Below, in pieces: positions 10,004 to 20,710 of a stretch of 64,000 nucleotides of DNA. The notes beneath the pieces were generated by a model. It was not told where the DNA came from. It saw only the letters and a list, made by a program, of their open reading frames with translations, and made no database searches. Every line of letters starts with the position of its first letter. The first letter of the stretch is position 1. A program made the translations under genes and the position numbers. The stretch is from Hymenopus coronatus (taxonomy: Eukaryota; Arthropoda; Insecta; Mantodea; Hymenopodidae), in the NCBI GenBank assembly GCA_030762935.1, contig CM060899.1, forward strand, positions 67,088,501-67,152,500, given 5' to 3'.

Positions 10004-10411
10004 TAATTTCTCTATAGGTAGTATGTACATAGAATATAGATAAGGTATTGTAATGCACCCAAAAAAAATATTTTTAGAAAAATGTCTGTGTGTGTCTGTG
10101 TGTATGGTATTTAAGTTTGGTATCTTCCAAGGATGCGACACGAAGATTTTCAAACTACCCGTTACATGGTCTTTTTTGAAAACTTTGATTTTCTAAAAAT
10201 CGGCTCTAAGGATTTTGATTAAAATATCGTATATTAAAGATATTTACCACACAAGTATATCATGAATTTTCGGGGAATAGTCTCTGGTGACTACTCTGTT
10301 CTGGATGAATTTTTCGGAATTTCAGAGAACTGCTAGACCGTAAGAGATGGACAAAAACTTAACACACAAAAAATGTATAGCACATTAAAGCACACAATTT
10401 ATTATATCATT
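10004..10411 (+). repeat. H repeat, forward, 3'-truncated
   Basis: Starts TTTCTCTATAGGTAGTATG. It has a deletion between the T-run site and the GT tract, and stops at CACACAATTTAT, where the next copy begins. Confidence 0.82.
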
Positions 10412-11340
10412 ACTTTCTGTCTACGTACTATACACATAGTGTATAGAGAAGGTATTACATTGTACCCAAAAATTCAATACCGGAATTTCACAGGAAATAC
10501 AGATTTTGAAACCACCTGAATCCAAAAAAAAAAGCATTTTTAGAAAAAGTCCGTATGTGTCTGTATGTCTGTCTGTAAGAATGTGTGTGTGTCTGTGGGC
10601 AGCATAGCTCAAAAATGAAAAGACCGTTAAATACCAAATTTGGCATTTAAGTTCAGTATCTTCCAAAGATGCGACACGAAGATTTTCAAGAAAACCCCCA
10701 TCCCCAACTACAAAAGCTTACCACACCAAAAATATAGAGCACATTGAAACACACAATTTATGTTATATACATTTTTTTCGTGGAGTTGATCGTTTTTTTT
10801 TTAGATATTCCTTGTTTTTTGTTTCAGCCTTAAAAAACTTATATTTTTCTCATGCAGGAATTTGTCAACTCGTGTCCATACAAACAAAGGAACATCAGTC
10901 ACATAGCAACCAGCTTTTGGCTTTCACTTTAACCTATGGTACTCCCTTATTTCGCTTCTACTTACAAGGAAGCAAGTAATAACACTATTTCTGCTAATTT
11001 TTTCATGAGGAGCATGAAGAATATAGAAGCATAAGCTTTTATTTTTTTTTGGTAGTGTTTAACGCCCGCTTTTACAGCTCTGGCACCGCAGGCGATGCCA
11101 CTGATGACACATGAAGATGGAGCTCCGGTGGAATGAGATGGCGGGGGAAACCGGAGAACCCGGAGAAAACCCGCCACTGCACTGCTTTGTCCACCACAAA
11201 TCTCACATGCCGTCGCTTGGGATCTAGGTGAGAGGCGAATGGTCTGACCAATCGGCCACGGCGCGGCCGGTAAGCTTTTTGAGAATAATTTGTTGCAGAG
11301 AGGTAGAGAAAGCCATGAGAATGGAACACATCAGATTTTT
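10412..11340 (+). repeat. H repeat, forward, carries SINE3
   Basis: ACTTTCTGTCTACG start at 10412. GCATAGCTC box at about 10602. The 3' end GAATGGAACACATCAG plus T-run runs to 11340. SINE3 interrupts it at 11041-11270 inside the AAGCTTTTT patch, which is duplicated on both sides. Confidence 0.9.
11041..11270 (-). mobile_element. SINE3 (tRNA-derived), with target duplication
   Basis: GC-rich element in AT-rich host DNA. Read on the minus strand, the head has a TGGCCGATTGGTCAGACC A box near 11248-11268. A degraded B box (GATCCCAAGCGACGG) follows. The conserved body reads GGTTTTCTCCGGGTTCTCCG, and the tail is GCGTTAAACACTACC plus a poly-A-like run (T-run 11041-11051). TAAGCTTTT is present on both sides (11032-11040 and 11271-11279) as a target-site duplication. 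Confidence 0.87.
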
Positions 11341-12215
11341 ACTTTCTTTAGCCCCATATGTACAATGTATATAGGGATAGAGCAGGTATTATAATGCACC
11401 CAAAAATTTGATACCGAGATTTGACCGGAAATATATATTTTGTGGTCCCCTGATTGCGAAAATATCACTTTTGAAAAAAGGTCCGTGTGTGTCTGTCTGA
11501 GTGTCTGTATATCTGTGTGTGTTGTGTGTGTGTGTGTGTCTATGGACAGCATAGCCGCAAAACGAAAATACCGTTAAATACCAAACTTGGTATTTAGGTT
11601 TCGAATATTCCAAGGATGCGACACGAAGATTTTCATAACTACCCGTTACATGGAAAACATTTTAACAATTTTAATTTTCCTAAAAACAGTTCTAACGATT
11701 TTGGTTAAAATCCCGTAAATTAAAACTATTCATGTCCGAAATAAAATGTATATTTCGAATTTTTTGGGTATAGCCTCTGAAGACCTCTTAATTCTGGATG
11801 AATTTTGCTGAATTTTGCTTAACTGCTAAACCGTAAGAGATACAGAAGAACTTACTTCACAAAAAATGCACACCACAACAAAACACATAATTTATGTCCT
11901 TTATGTTTTTGTTGTGGATGTAACCGTTTCCGAGATATTCCTTCTTATTGGTTTCAATTGTGAAGTATTTAAACCTTTCTCAGACAGGAAGTGTCCGCTT
12001 TTCTTTTGTTCTACTCCTGGTCAAGCAAAGAAGAGATTTGCACTGACAATCGCATAACGATAACCTTATTCCCTTCCACTTATAAGGAACTAATTAATAA
12101 GAACATTCTGCTTATATTTATCTCGATTAGCATTGTGTACAAAGAAGAATAATCTTTTGTAGAAGGTTTGTAGAGCAGCTAGAGAAAGTCATGTGAGTGT
12201 AATACTTCAGATTTT
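11341..12215 (+). repeat. H repeat, forward, head-to-tail after previous copy
   Basis: Begins ACTTTCTTTAGCCCC immediately after the T-run of the preceding copy. Palindrome AAATACCAAACTTGGTATTT at 11576-11595. The 3' half is the sub-type GGATGTAACCGTTTCCGAG. Ends GTGTAATACTTCAG and T-run. Confidence 0.9.
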
Positions 12216-12262
12216 ACTTTCTCTATATGTAATATGTATATAGTGTATAGAGAAGGTATTTT
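12216..12262 (+). repeat. H repeat, first 47 bp only
   Basis: The terminal palindrome (ACTTTCTCTATATG to TATAGAGAAGGTATT) follows the previous copy directly; the rest is missing. Third member of the head-to-tail run that starts at 10412. Confidence 0.85.
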
Positions 12263-12699
12263 TATATGTTTTATGCATAAATATTGATACACATTGCATA
12301 GCTGGAGTAAAATGCTTTCTTTTAAGAATTTATTTGAATGAAAGTTTGATTTCGTACATTTGTCATCATTTGTTTCCCCGTATTCAATTTGTGACGTCAA
12401 AATGGATAGTAGATGTATCGGGCCGGGTGTAACAGCTTCGACGTTGTATTACATTAAAGCAAAATACGCCGTTTGGCCATCGATACCGATGAAATGTCAT
12501 TCAAAAAACTAGCCATTTGTAAACCGAGATCCTTGACGGTGTGTGTATGTGGAGTCGCATATCAATCACCTGACATTTCTCATGAATTTTGCCCACAAAA
12601 TATGGAACAGCACGCCGATGAGGCAACGCGACATGAATGGAAAATTCCTTAACGTTTTGTACTAACGATAAAGCGCATATCGAAATAAAACAAGACAGC
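12263..12699. other. no recognised gene
   Basis: Unique-looking sequence leading into repeat X; part may belong to X, but I can align only its last 110 bp with the second locus. Confidence 0.4.
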
Positions 12700-12808
12700 A
12701 CGTATATGCAAAATGGAAAGTTTCATCAACCATTTTGTACAAATTAGGGCTCGCGTCTGTTAGGACAGGACTGACGTAATGTGTGCGCAGTGTGTGTGAA
12801 AATGAAAG
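12700..12808 (+). repeat. repeat X, left part, interrupted by H copies
   Basis: Shares TTTTGTACAAATTA, a GACGT(A/C)ATGTGTGCGCA block and GTGTGTGAAAA with 16395-16492. The matching sequence continues after two H copies, at 14481. Confidence 0.6.
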
Positions 12809-12809
12809 A

Positions 12810-13628
12810 TCTCATGTGTTACACTCACATGACTTTCTCTACATCTCTGCAACGAATTATTCTTAAAAAGCTTATACTTCTATTTTCCTCATTCTAATCG
12901 ATAAAAAATTAGCAGAAATAGTCTTATTACTTGCTTCCTTGTAAGTAGAAGCCCAAAAAGGGAGTACCTTAGGTTAAAGTGATACTCAAAAACTGAATTG
13001 ACAAATTCCTGTATGAGAGAAGTGTAAGTTTTTCAAGGCTGAAACTAAAAATAAAAAATATCTCAAAAACGATCAACTCCATGAAATAAATGAATCTAGC
13101 ATAAATTGTGTGTTTTAATATGCTCTACATTTTTTGTTTGGTAGGTTTAGGTCCATCTCTTACGGTTCAGCAATTATGCAAAATTCCGTAAAATTCATCC
13201 AGAATAAAGTAGTCTTCAGAGGCTATTCCAAGAAAACTCAAGGTATACATATTTCTCAGGTAAATATCTTTAATATACGAAATTTTAATCAAAATCGTTA
13301 CAGCCAATTTTTGAGAAAATCAAAATTTTCGAAAATTTTTCATGTAAAGGTAGTTGGGGGTAGCGAGATTTTCTTGAAAATCTTCGTGTCACATCCTTGG
13401 AAGATACCAAGTTTGGTATACAACTGTATCTTCGGTTTTGAGCTATGCTGTCCACGGACACACACACACATACACACACACACACAGGGGCCTTTTTCTG
13501 AAAATAATTTTTTTGGATATAGGAAACCCTAAAACATATCTTTCCGGTGAAATCTCGGTATCGAATTTTTGGGTGGAGTGCAGTACTTTCTCTATACACT
13601 ATGTACATAGTACGTGTAGAGAAAGTAA
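12810..13628 (-). repeat. H repeat, reverse, first of a dimer
   Basis: Starts TCATGTGTTACACTCACATG. Full set of landmarks including GT tract and GCATAGCTC box. Ends TAGAGAAAGTA at 13627. The next copy starts within three bases. Confidence 0.9.
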
Positions 13629-13629
13629 A

Positions 13630-14480
13630 AATCTGATGCGTTACACTCAAATGACTTTCACTAGCTACTGTACAAACTTCTTACAAAAGATAATTCTTCT
13701 TTCAACACCACACTAATCGAGATAAACATTAGCAGAATTTTATTACTTAGGTCCTTCTAAGTAGACTGGAACTAAGGGAATGCACTAGGCTAAAGTGACA
13801 GTCAAACGTTTTTCATTGCAAGTCGCTTCCTTGCTTGACCAGGAGTAGAACAAATGAAAAACGGACACTCCCGACTGAGAAAAGTATAAGTATTTCACAA
13901 ATGAAACTAATAACAAGGAATACCTCGAAAACGGTAAGCTCCACGAAAAATAATGTGTATGACATAACTTGTGTATTTTAACAAGACTCACATTTTTTGT
14001 ATAGTAGGTTTTTGTTTATCTCTTACGTTTTAATATTTATGGCAAATTAATGTAAAATTCATCCAGAATAAACAGATATTTAGAAGGTATTCCCAGAAAA
14101 TTCAAGATGTACATTTTATGACTTTAATGTGTGGTATGTTAATCAAAATCGTTAGAGCCATTTTTAAGAAAAACAAAATTTTCGAAAAATTTTCCATGAA
14201 AAGGGTAGTTAGTGTTGGGATATTTTCTTGAAAATCTGTGTGTCTCATAATTGGAAGATACCAGACTTAAATACCAAGTTTGGTATTTAACCGTCTTTTC
14301 AATTTTGAGCTATGCTGTCCCACACACACACGCGCGCGGTCCTGTGTCTGAAAATGCTTTATTTTGGACTCAGGGGGCCCTAAAACTTGTATTTCCGGTG
14401 AAATCTCGACATGGAATTTTTGGGTGGAATACAGTACTTCTCTATCTCTACGTACATTGTACATACGGGCTAGAGAAAGT
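13630..14480 (-). repeat. H repeat, reverse, second of a dimer
   Basis: Starts TCTGATGCGTTACACTCA right after the first copy. The 3' half is the variant with GGTAAGCTCCACG. Ends TAGAGAAAGT at 14471-14480. The outer flanks rejoin to give repeat X. Confidence 0.9.
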
Positions 14481-14555
14481 AAAAACGTGGACGCATGAAT
14501 ATATTGCAGTTTCAGGTGATGAATCTGTAAAATTTGGAAAATCAACAATCGGTTA
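14481..14555 (+). repeat. repeat X, right part
   Basis: CGTGGACGCATGAATATATTG and, a little later, CAATCGGTTAG, which correspond to 16493-16545. Confidence 0.6.
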
Positions 14556-14599
14556 GATATAATATTAAAATTTATACGTTTATTATATGATATAAAACC

Positions 14600-14710
14600 C
14601 TAATGTGTTCCACTCACATGACTTTCTCTACATCTCTGTAACAAATTGTTGTTAAAAAGCTTATTCTTCTATCTACTTCATGATAATCGAGATAGAATTG
14701 ACAGAACTTT
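14600..14710 (-). repeat. H repeat, reverse, 3' end fragment
   Basis: AATGTGTTCCACTCACATGA to TAATCGAGATAGAATTGAC; cut before the body. A T-rich stretch and SINE1 follow. Confidence 0.8.
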
Positions 14711-14751
14711 TTTTATTTATTTTGTTGTTCTTGTTTTTTTTGGTAAGTATA

Positions 14752-14948
14752 AACATGGCATGTTATTTATGGACGCTCTTTAACTCCTGTGGTTCTCAGC
14801 GTCCCATTCTAAATTGGGCGTGAAAGACCGCTTAATTTGGTTCAGAGGCATATCTACTAGGCTTGAGGTTCTTTTACGTGCCGTAAATCCGGCTTTACTT
14901 CACTTCCGAAGGAAGCAATGCTAAGGATTTTTACACCCGAAAAAATGT
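14752..14948 (-). mobile_element. SINE1, head-truncated
   Basis: Contains the tail and body (TTATTTATGGACGCTCTTTA, CCTTCCGAAGG-like patch AGGAAGCAATGCTAAGGATT) but stops before the tRNA-like head. Confidence 0.8.
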
Positions 14949-15901
14949 ATTTAAATAGAAGCACTTTACCATCGCAGGAAACTCGATTTTTTTATCCATC
15001 TTTCTAAATAAGCACAAAACTGTGATTGAATCACATGTGTCAACAAAAGCAACTGATGGATGTAGCGGAAGCTTTAACTGCCATCTAGTAAGAGACGAAG
15101 GTTACTAAATACAAACTTTTTCGATGTTATGAGGACTTTTAGAAGGTCCCCAGTACATATGCAACAAAGCAGCACTTATATGGAACATGATGATGATTGT
15201 GTTTAAGGCCGCTATACTACTTGGTTATCAGCGCCTAAACGAGGCATGAGATGAGAACTAAAATGGAAATAAAAAAGGCTAAAATGCGTGCTAAAATTAG
15301 ACATAAAAGAAACTGCAAAAACAATACATCGCTGAAGCCATAAAATCCGTAAAACAATTTAAAAAAATGGAGCGTAAAAAGATATAAAAGGTGGTGAAAC
15401 TAAATATGTACTAAGCGTATGAGTAACAAGAACTAAATCCTGAGGAAAAACTAATAGCTGATAAAAATTTAAAAAACCTGTCAACAGCCTTCGCCAAGGA
15501 CCTCCGCTAGGGAGGCCGGCAGCTGGAGAGTGGTGCGAAGATATATATACAGTCAGTGCTGCGCCACAGGCCGCACAGACACGAGCAGTTGGCAGGCTGA
15601 GGGCAGCCTGAGAAGTGTTAGACGTGTTCCTATTCTTTGAGAGAACTTAATCATGTTCTGACGGGATTGTGGGGTTTGCAGGATGGCGGATTAGAATGAG
15701 GTTGTGGAGTGACAGTAGAAGGCATGTTTTGCTCCTTTACGGTTGCCAGTCATGGTGCAACAACCCTTGTGCACTGCTGGTGTAATGGTTTTAGTGTTTT
15801 AAATTTTGATGTCCAAGCAACGGTTGAATGATTGCAAGGAGCTTAGCCGTAGCAGCTGTTGGAGGTGCTCCTTCGTTACCGGGGATGCCCGCAAGCCATG
15901 C
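14949..15901. other. no recognised gene; possible retroelement tail
   Basis: 15180-15260 (GATGATGATTGTGTTTAAGG, GCGCCTAAACGAGGCATGAG) has the look of a dispersed retroelement 3' end. A moderately GC-rich part at 15480-15900 may be the 3' UTR of the jockey-like remnant that follows on the minus strand. No coding frame. Confidence 0.35.
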
Positions 15902-15914
15902 GGGGAAGCCGGTA

Positions 15915-16325
15915 TCACCTGAAGCGGCGGTTGCTGGGATTATAATCCCCAAGAGACCTAACGAGGGCGCTCCGATGGAATGGTAACCCTTCGTTTAATT
16001 TTGCTGCCCGACGCCTAATCTCGTCCTCCAGGTATGGTAGACCAGAGACTTCGTGCAGGAGTCTCGTAGGAAATCCTCGAGGCACAAAATAGATGGCCCG
16101 AAGGCTATTCTGTACCCGCTGAAGCAACAGCAAACTGGAGTCTGCTGCCATGCCCCAGATCTCACAGGCGTAGATTAACAAGGGGACTATGAGAATCCTC
16201 AAAAGGCGCAACTTAAGGGAAACGGACATCGTGGACTTCAGCATCGGGTACAAGGCGATGTGCCCTCCAAAAGTGACGCCCCAAGTAGGTGATGTTCGTC
16301 CAGAGGACAGACAGGTTCAGGATCT
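15915..16325 (-). pseudogene. jockey-like reverse transcriptase, C-terminal part
   Basis: C-terminal end of a non-LTR retrotransposon polyprotein. The minus-strand frame gives LKLRLLRILIVPLLIYACEI followed by WGMAADSSLLLLQRVQNSLR, the conserved stretch after the RT domain in jockey-clade elements, then RGFPTRLLHEVSGLPYLEDE and a stop at about 15915. Upstream, NLSVLWTNITYLG sits in another frame and must be joined by a shift near 16255. The catalytic RT motifs (including the YADD box) and the endonuclease are absent, so this is a 5'-truncated or broken copy. What could be its 3' UTR continues below 15915. Confidence 0.8.
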
Positions 16326-16394
16326 CTATTAAAAAGGAAACAATGGGTAAAACAACAGCGGCCAATCCACAACCGAGCCAATTGCACCTCATCC

Positions 16395-16545
16395 AAATAT
16401 ATGGTACATGAAAAGGTTGACCAGCCGTTGTGTACAAATTACAGCTAGTAGGAATGACGTCATGTGTGCGCATTGCGTGTGAAAAGGGAAAGCGTGGACG
16501 CATGCACATATTGTACTTTAATTTGCAATCAATCGGTTAGAAACT
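16395..16545 (+). repeat. repeat X, uninterrupted copy
   Basis: Second copy of the sequence at 12700-12808 plus 14481-14555, here continuous (GACGTCATGTGTGCGCATTG, GCGTGGACGCATGCACATAT, CAATCGGTTAG). It serves as the empty site that shows the H dimer is an insertion. Nature unknown. Confidence 0.6.
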
Positions 16546-16966
16546 GCTATCATTTTTGCTGTGTGCTATTAGCTGCCCTAATTGAAGCAGTTCAATCTAC
16601 CCAACTAATAGAATGTTATTTGTGCCTTCATCCTGCAGTGTGGTTTACGCCGCTCATCCACTTTTTTGTTATTTTTTAAGGATCTCCTTGTCGTTCAGTG
16701 TAATTACAAATGAGGCGGAAATTAAGCTTCCCTGCCAACCTAACGCTCAGCTGTTTTCCCTCACGCAATTTTAAACCTCTTTCCACGCTCCTGTTTCTCG
16801 GTTTCCCAAATGCGTCCATTCCCCCAGTCTCCATTAATTATCGATTTCTTCTTTGAGGACGAACTTGTATATCTGTAAGGTGAGCAGGAACGTCGGATTT
16901 CGTCATCAGCGTTTAAGGGTATTATGTCTGAAATTTCAAGAAAAATCACAAACAGTCGACTATTTA
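16546..16966. other. no recognised gene
   Basis: Unique-looking sequence upstream of the LINE insertion. Nothing supportable. Confidence 0.45.
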
Positions 16967-18388
16967 TTTTAATTTTTGTTCCGTGCTTTCTTTTAGTGCA
17001 CTCTGTATGGATGCATTAAACAGTATTGGAGATAGTGCAAATCCTTGTCTCATTCCTTTTCTTATATGGACTATTTCTTGGTTTCTCCCACAGTTTTTAA
17101 TTGCTTTTTCATCTTTATATAGATTCCATATAATCCTAAAATCCAAATTTAATTCCCAGGTTTCTAAGCACTCCAAACATTTTGATCCAATCCACATTAT
17201 CAAATGCTTTCTCTATATCTATGAAAGCAATATATGTTCTTTTATTCTTTCTTATCCTTTTTCCAGTATTAGTCTCATTGCTAATATTGCTTCTCGTGTG
17301 CCTGTGTTCTTCATAAATTCAAATTGATCACCCGTTATGTATGTATCTATTTTCTTTTCTATTCTATTATACATTATTTTTGTTAATATTTTGGATGCAT
17401 GCGATATTAAACTTAGTGTACGGTATTGTTCACATTTTTCAGCATTTGCTTTTTTTGGGATTGGTATATTTTTACACATTTTAAAATCTTCTGGTAGTAT
17501 TCCAGTTTCATATATATCAAATATGAGTTCATAGAGTCTCTTGCGTAGTTCTTCATTTGCATTCTTCAATAGTTCTCCAGGAATCCCATCCTCCCCAGGT
17601 GCTTTTCCATCTCTTAGATTGTTTAGAACCTGTTCGTATTCTTCTTTTAGTATTGGGTCTCCTCTATCATCTTCTACTTCATCTATGATTTCTTTTAGCT
17701 CTTTTATTTCATGTCCTATATACAAATTCTCTATATATTCTTTCCATCTTTTTACTTTAATCTTATCATCAATTAATTTTCCTTCTCTGTCTCTTAGTTT
17801 GTTCCCTTGTGTTTTACGTTCAATAAAAAAGCTTTTAATTTCTTTATATGCTGTTTCTAATTTTCCTTTCTTGAATTCTTCATCTATTATTTCCATATTT
17901 TCTTTTAAAAATACTTCCTTCCTTTCTCTAATTTCTCTATTTATTTTGTTTCGTAGTGCTTTGTATTTTATTTATGCTTCTGGGTCCTTTGAATTTATCA
18001 TTTTTATAATGTCATCTGTGATCCATTCTTTTTTATTTGTTATTGTGTTAGTATTAATAGTTTCTTCAGCCACTTTTCCTATTTTTGTTTTGATCAGTTC
18101 CCAACTTGAATTTGTGTCTTGTGGTTTAATTTCTATATGTTCATTAGTTTTGTTTTTATATTCTTGTAGCGTTTGTTCATCTTTTAGCTTTCTAATATTC
18201 CATTTCTTCCTATTACTTTTAATTAGTTTCTTAAATTTTAATAGAGTTTTCACCATTATCATATTATGGTCACTATCTACGTCCGCTCCTGGATAGCTCT
18301 TACTCTCTTTCACTTTATTCCGAAATCTTTGTTTTGTTAAGATATAATCTATTTGATATCTGTTTATATCTCCTGGCGTTTTCCATGA
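16967..18388 (-). pseudogene. RTE-like endonuclease end and reverse transcriptase N-terminal motifs (inverted piece)
   Basis: Read on the minus strand from 18388: WKTPGDINRYQIDYIL, then PGADVDSDHNMI, the end of an APE-type endonuclease with the catalytic SDH motif. After a linker come RT motifs LRDGKAPGEDGIPGELLK, YRTLSLISHASKI and GDQFEFMKNTGTREAI. A frameshift near 17250 follows, then AFIDIEKAFDNVDW (motif A with its catalytic Asp, about 17193-17240). An in-frame stop lies near 17130, then GMRQGFALSPILFN (motif B). The piece ends soon after GTKIKIN at about 16967, just before where the YADD box should be. Spacing and motif wording fit the RTE/BovB clade better than L1 or jockey. Frameshifts and a stop make it non-functional. 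A 251-residue plus-strand frame (17541-18296) is only its antisense shadow. Confidence 0.88.
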
Positions 18389-18395
18389 TGGAAGG

Positions 18396-18951
18396 AGCAA
18401 AACAGAAATAACCAGTAGAATACAACACGCAAAACTCGCTTTTAATAAAAAGTACCAGCTATTTACTGCAGACAATATTAGCCTTGAAACCAGAAAGACT
18501 TTATTACAAACATATGTATGGAGTATTATGTTATATGGATGTGAAACTTGGACAATTTTAAAAGCAGAAAGAAAGAGAATAGAAGCATTTGAAACATGGT
18601 GCTATAGGAAAATGCTAAAAATTAAATGGAGTGACAAAATTAAAAATGAAGTGGTATATAAAAGAGCAGAAGCGGAAAAACGAATTTGGAACCAAATTAA
18701 AAGAAGAAGAAGAAAATTAATAGGCCATTTATTAAGACATCAGAGCACACTGAATATTATAATAGAAGGTATGACAGAAGGAAGAAGTGGCAAAGGAAGA
18801 GCAAGATTACAATATATAAAACAAATTATGGAAGATATGAACTGCAGTAAATGTGAAGAACTCAAACGGAAAGCAGAGAGGAGATGTGAATGGAGAGTCG
18901 CTGCAAACAATCAAAGGATTGAAGACGCAAAAAAAAAAAAAAAAAAAAAAA
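18396..18951 (+). pseudogene. RTE-like ORF2 C-terminal part with poly(A) (sense piece)
   Basis: One open frame: KTEITSRIQHAKLAFNKKYQ, then TYVWSIMLYGCETWTILKAE, ETWCYRKMLKIKWSDKI, LIGHLLRHQSTL, GRSGKGRARLQYI, and ERRCEWRVAANNQRIEDAKK, which runs straight into the A-run without its own stop before it. This is the region after the RT domain in RTE-type elements (the YGCETWT motif and a closing segment like that of BovB). The unusual lack of a stop before the A-run could mean the A-run is a template-derived end close to the coding end, or that the stop was lost. Confidence 0.85.
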
Positions 18952-18997
18952 TACTTTGAAGATTCCTGAATACTATTGGCCACCAGGTTACACTTTT

Positions 18998-19132
18998 ACT
19001 TTCTCTATATGCACTATGTACATAATGTATAGAGAAGGTATTGCAGTCCACCAAAAAATTCAATACCGAGATTTCACCGGAAATATGTGTTTTAGGGTCC
19101 CCTTTATCTTAAAAAAGCATTGTCGGAAAAAG

Positions 19133-19174
<42 letters not shown>

Positions 19175-19578
19175 GTGTGTCTCTGAAGACGATAACTCAA
19201 AAACGAAAAGTCAGTAAAATACCAAACTTGGTATTTAAGTTTAGTATCTTCCAGGGATGCGACACGAAGATTTTGAGAAAAATCCCCCCACCCCAAACTA
19301 CCCTTTACGTGGAACTTTTACATTTTTCATACAGGAATTTTTCAACTGCTGTCCATATAAACAAAGGAACTTCAGTGACATAGCAACCAGCTTTTGACTG
19401 TCACTTTAACCTATGGTACTCCCTTATTTCACCTCTACTTACAAGGAAGCAAGTAATATGGCTATTTCTACTGTTTTACTGATTAGCATAAAGTAAATAG
19501 AAGTATAAGCTTTTTAAGAATACCTTGATGCAGGGATACAGAGAAAGTCATGTGAATAGTACACATCATATTTTTATT
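18998..19578 (+). repeat. H repeat, forward, internally deleted
   Basis: Starts ACTTTCTCTATATGC. GT run at about 19136-19171. GATAACTC box. Jumps at about 19320 from CTTTACGTGGAACTTTTA to CATTTTTCATACAGG, losing some 300 bp. Ends ATGTGAATAGTACACATCA and T-run. Confidence 0.88.
19136..19171. repeat. (GT)n microsatellite inside H repeat
   Basis: About 36 bp of uninterrupted GT, among the longest in the window. Confidence 0.95.
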
Positions 19579-20710
19579 TTCTATATCCCACATGTTCAAA
19601 AATAAATAAGTAAATAAAAAAAGCTGAATATTCTACCCCGGTACCTTGGTTACTATACCAGGGCATATATCCGAACTTCATATTTATTTCCCTAAAAACA
19701 ATACATAAAAGTTACAATATATATATAAATATAAATAAATATTTTTGCAACCATGATGACTGAAGAAAATTAAGAGGCCGGAGATCGAACCCTACTTCTG
19801 AGTACCATAATTCTGAAAAGCCGGCGCCTCCAACATATGTCGCGAACATAATTCTACGACGTGTGGGATAGCTTTTTGAGGGTAGTAAAAAGAAGGCAGA
19901 TGATAAAGCAATGATAACCATTCAAAGGGGATCCTGATAATATAAATATATTGGCAAATAGCGAATGGCAAATATTCTGTACAATAAAATAGTAAGATAA
20001 ATTACAATAAACAAGACAAGCGTGTCGGGCGTTTCGTGTCGATCGAGAACTAATTCCAAATACCAGAGGCAAGAATTGGTAAAATAGTTAATATACAACA
20101 AAAGGTTCTTACCTTTTAGGTTGATTAGCTCGACGAGAAGAAATATGTGTGTCGGTATGGTAGCCAGTGACCCGCCTCGGACGTCCCTCGGGCAGCGAGT
20201 ATGCCTCTGTCAAGTACTGAGAGTCAAAAGCACCCCGAATTCAAGATTCCAGACAATTTTATACTAGACAATTGTCTCTAGGGGGTTCTTCAGAATCTAC
20301 GCCCAGGCTCTTAATAAATCCACCAATCAAAATACAGTATTTAAAAGATAAGACAGAACGTGCTTGGGATTAAAGTCTGTCCTAGCCACGTAGGTTCCAG
20401 GAAGTGGTTGAAAGCCCAAGCAAGCTCATAAGTAGCAAAATGTGGTAAAATGTTCATTAATCAGAGGAAGACACATCCGGTTATAACAACAAAGAAAACC
20501 ATAAAACTTCCTCTTATTCAACCCAAGAATCCGGTTGTTAAGAAATACAGAAATTTATAAGAAAATGGAATTCTAAAACATTTACAATAACCTAATACAA
20601 CTTATAAAGTATAATAAATAAAATAAAATAACACAGTGAAAAAAAATTTGAATCAAACTAAATGAAATAAAAAATAATTAACTTCCAAGAAATGAGAAAA
20701 ACAATAAGTA
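19579..20710. other. no recognised gene; possible tRNA-like remnant
   Basis: AT-rich. On the minus strand, 19770-19835 contains a GGTTCGATCTCC B-box-like motif between complementary GGAGGC/GCCTCT arms. It could be a decayed SINE head. Nothing else supportable. Confidence 0.4.

Larger units (their letters stand above)
16967..18951 (+). mobile_element. RTE-like LINE with inverted 5' part (twin-priming structure)
   Basis: One retrotransposon insertion in two pieces. 18396-18951 is in the plus orientation, encodes the C-terminal end and finishes in a 23-bp A-run (18929-18951). 16967-18388 is inverted and holds the end of the endonuclease domain and the first RT motifs. The order of the inverted piece (endonuclease end nearest the junction, RT end farthest) is what twin priming predicts. 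The segment holding the RT YADD box is missing at the inversion. No clear target duplication. Confidence 0.85.

Noticed and set aside
17541..18296. 251-residue plus-strand open frame, the longest in the window
   Set aside because: Antisense to the inverted endonuclease/RT piece; Ser/Phe/Ile-rich as expected from the reverse of a Lys/Glu/Asn-rich coding strand.
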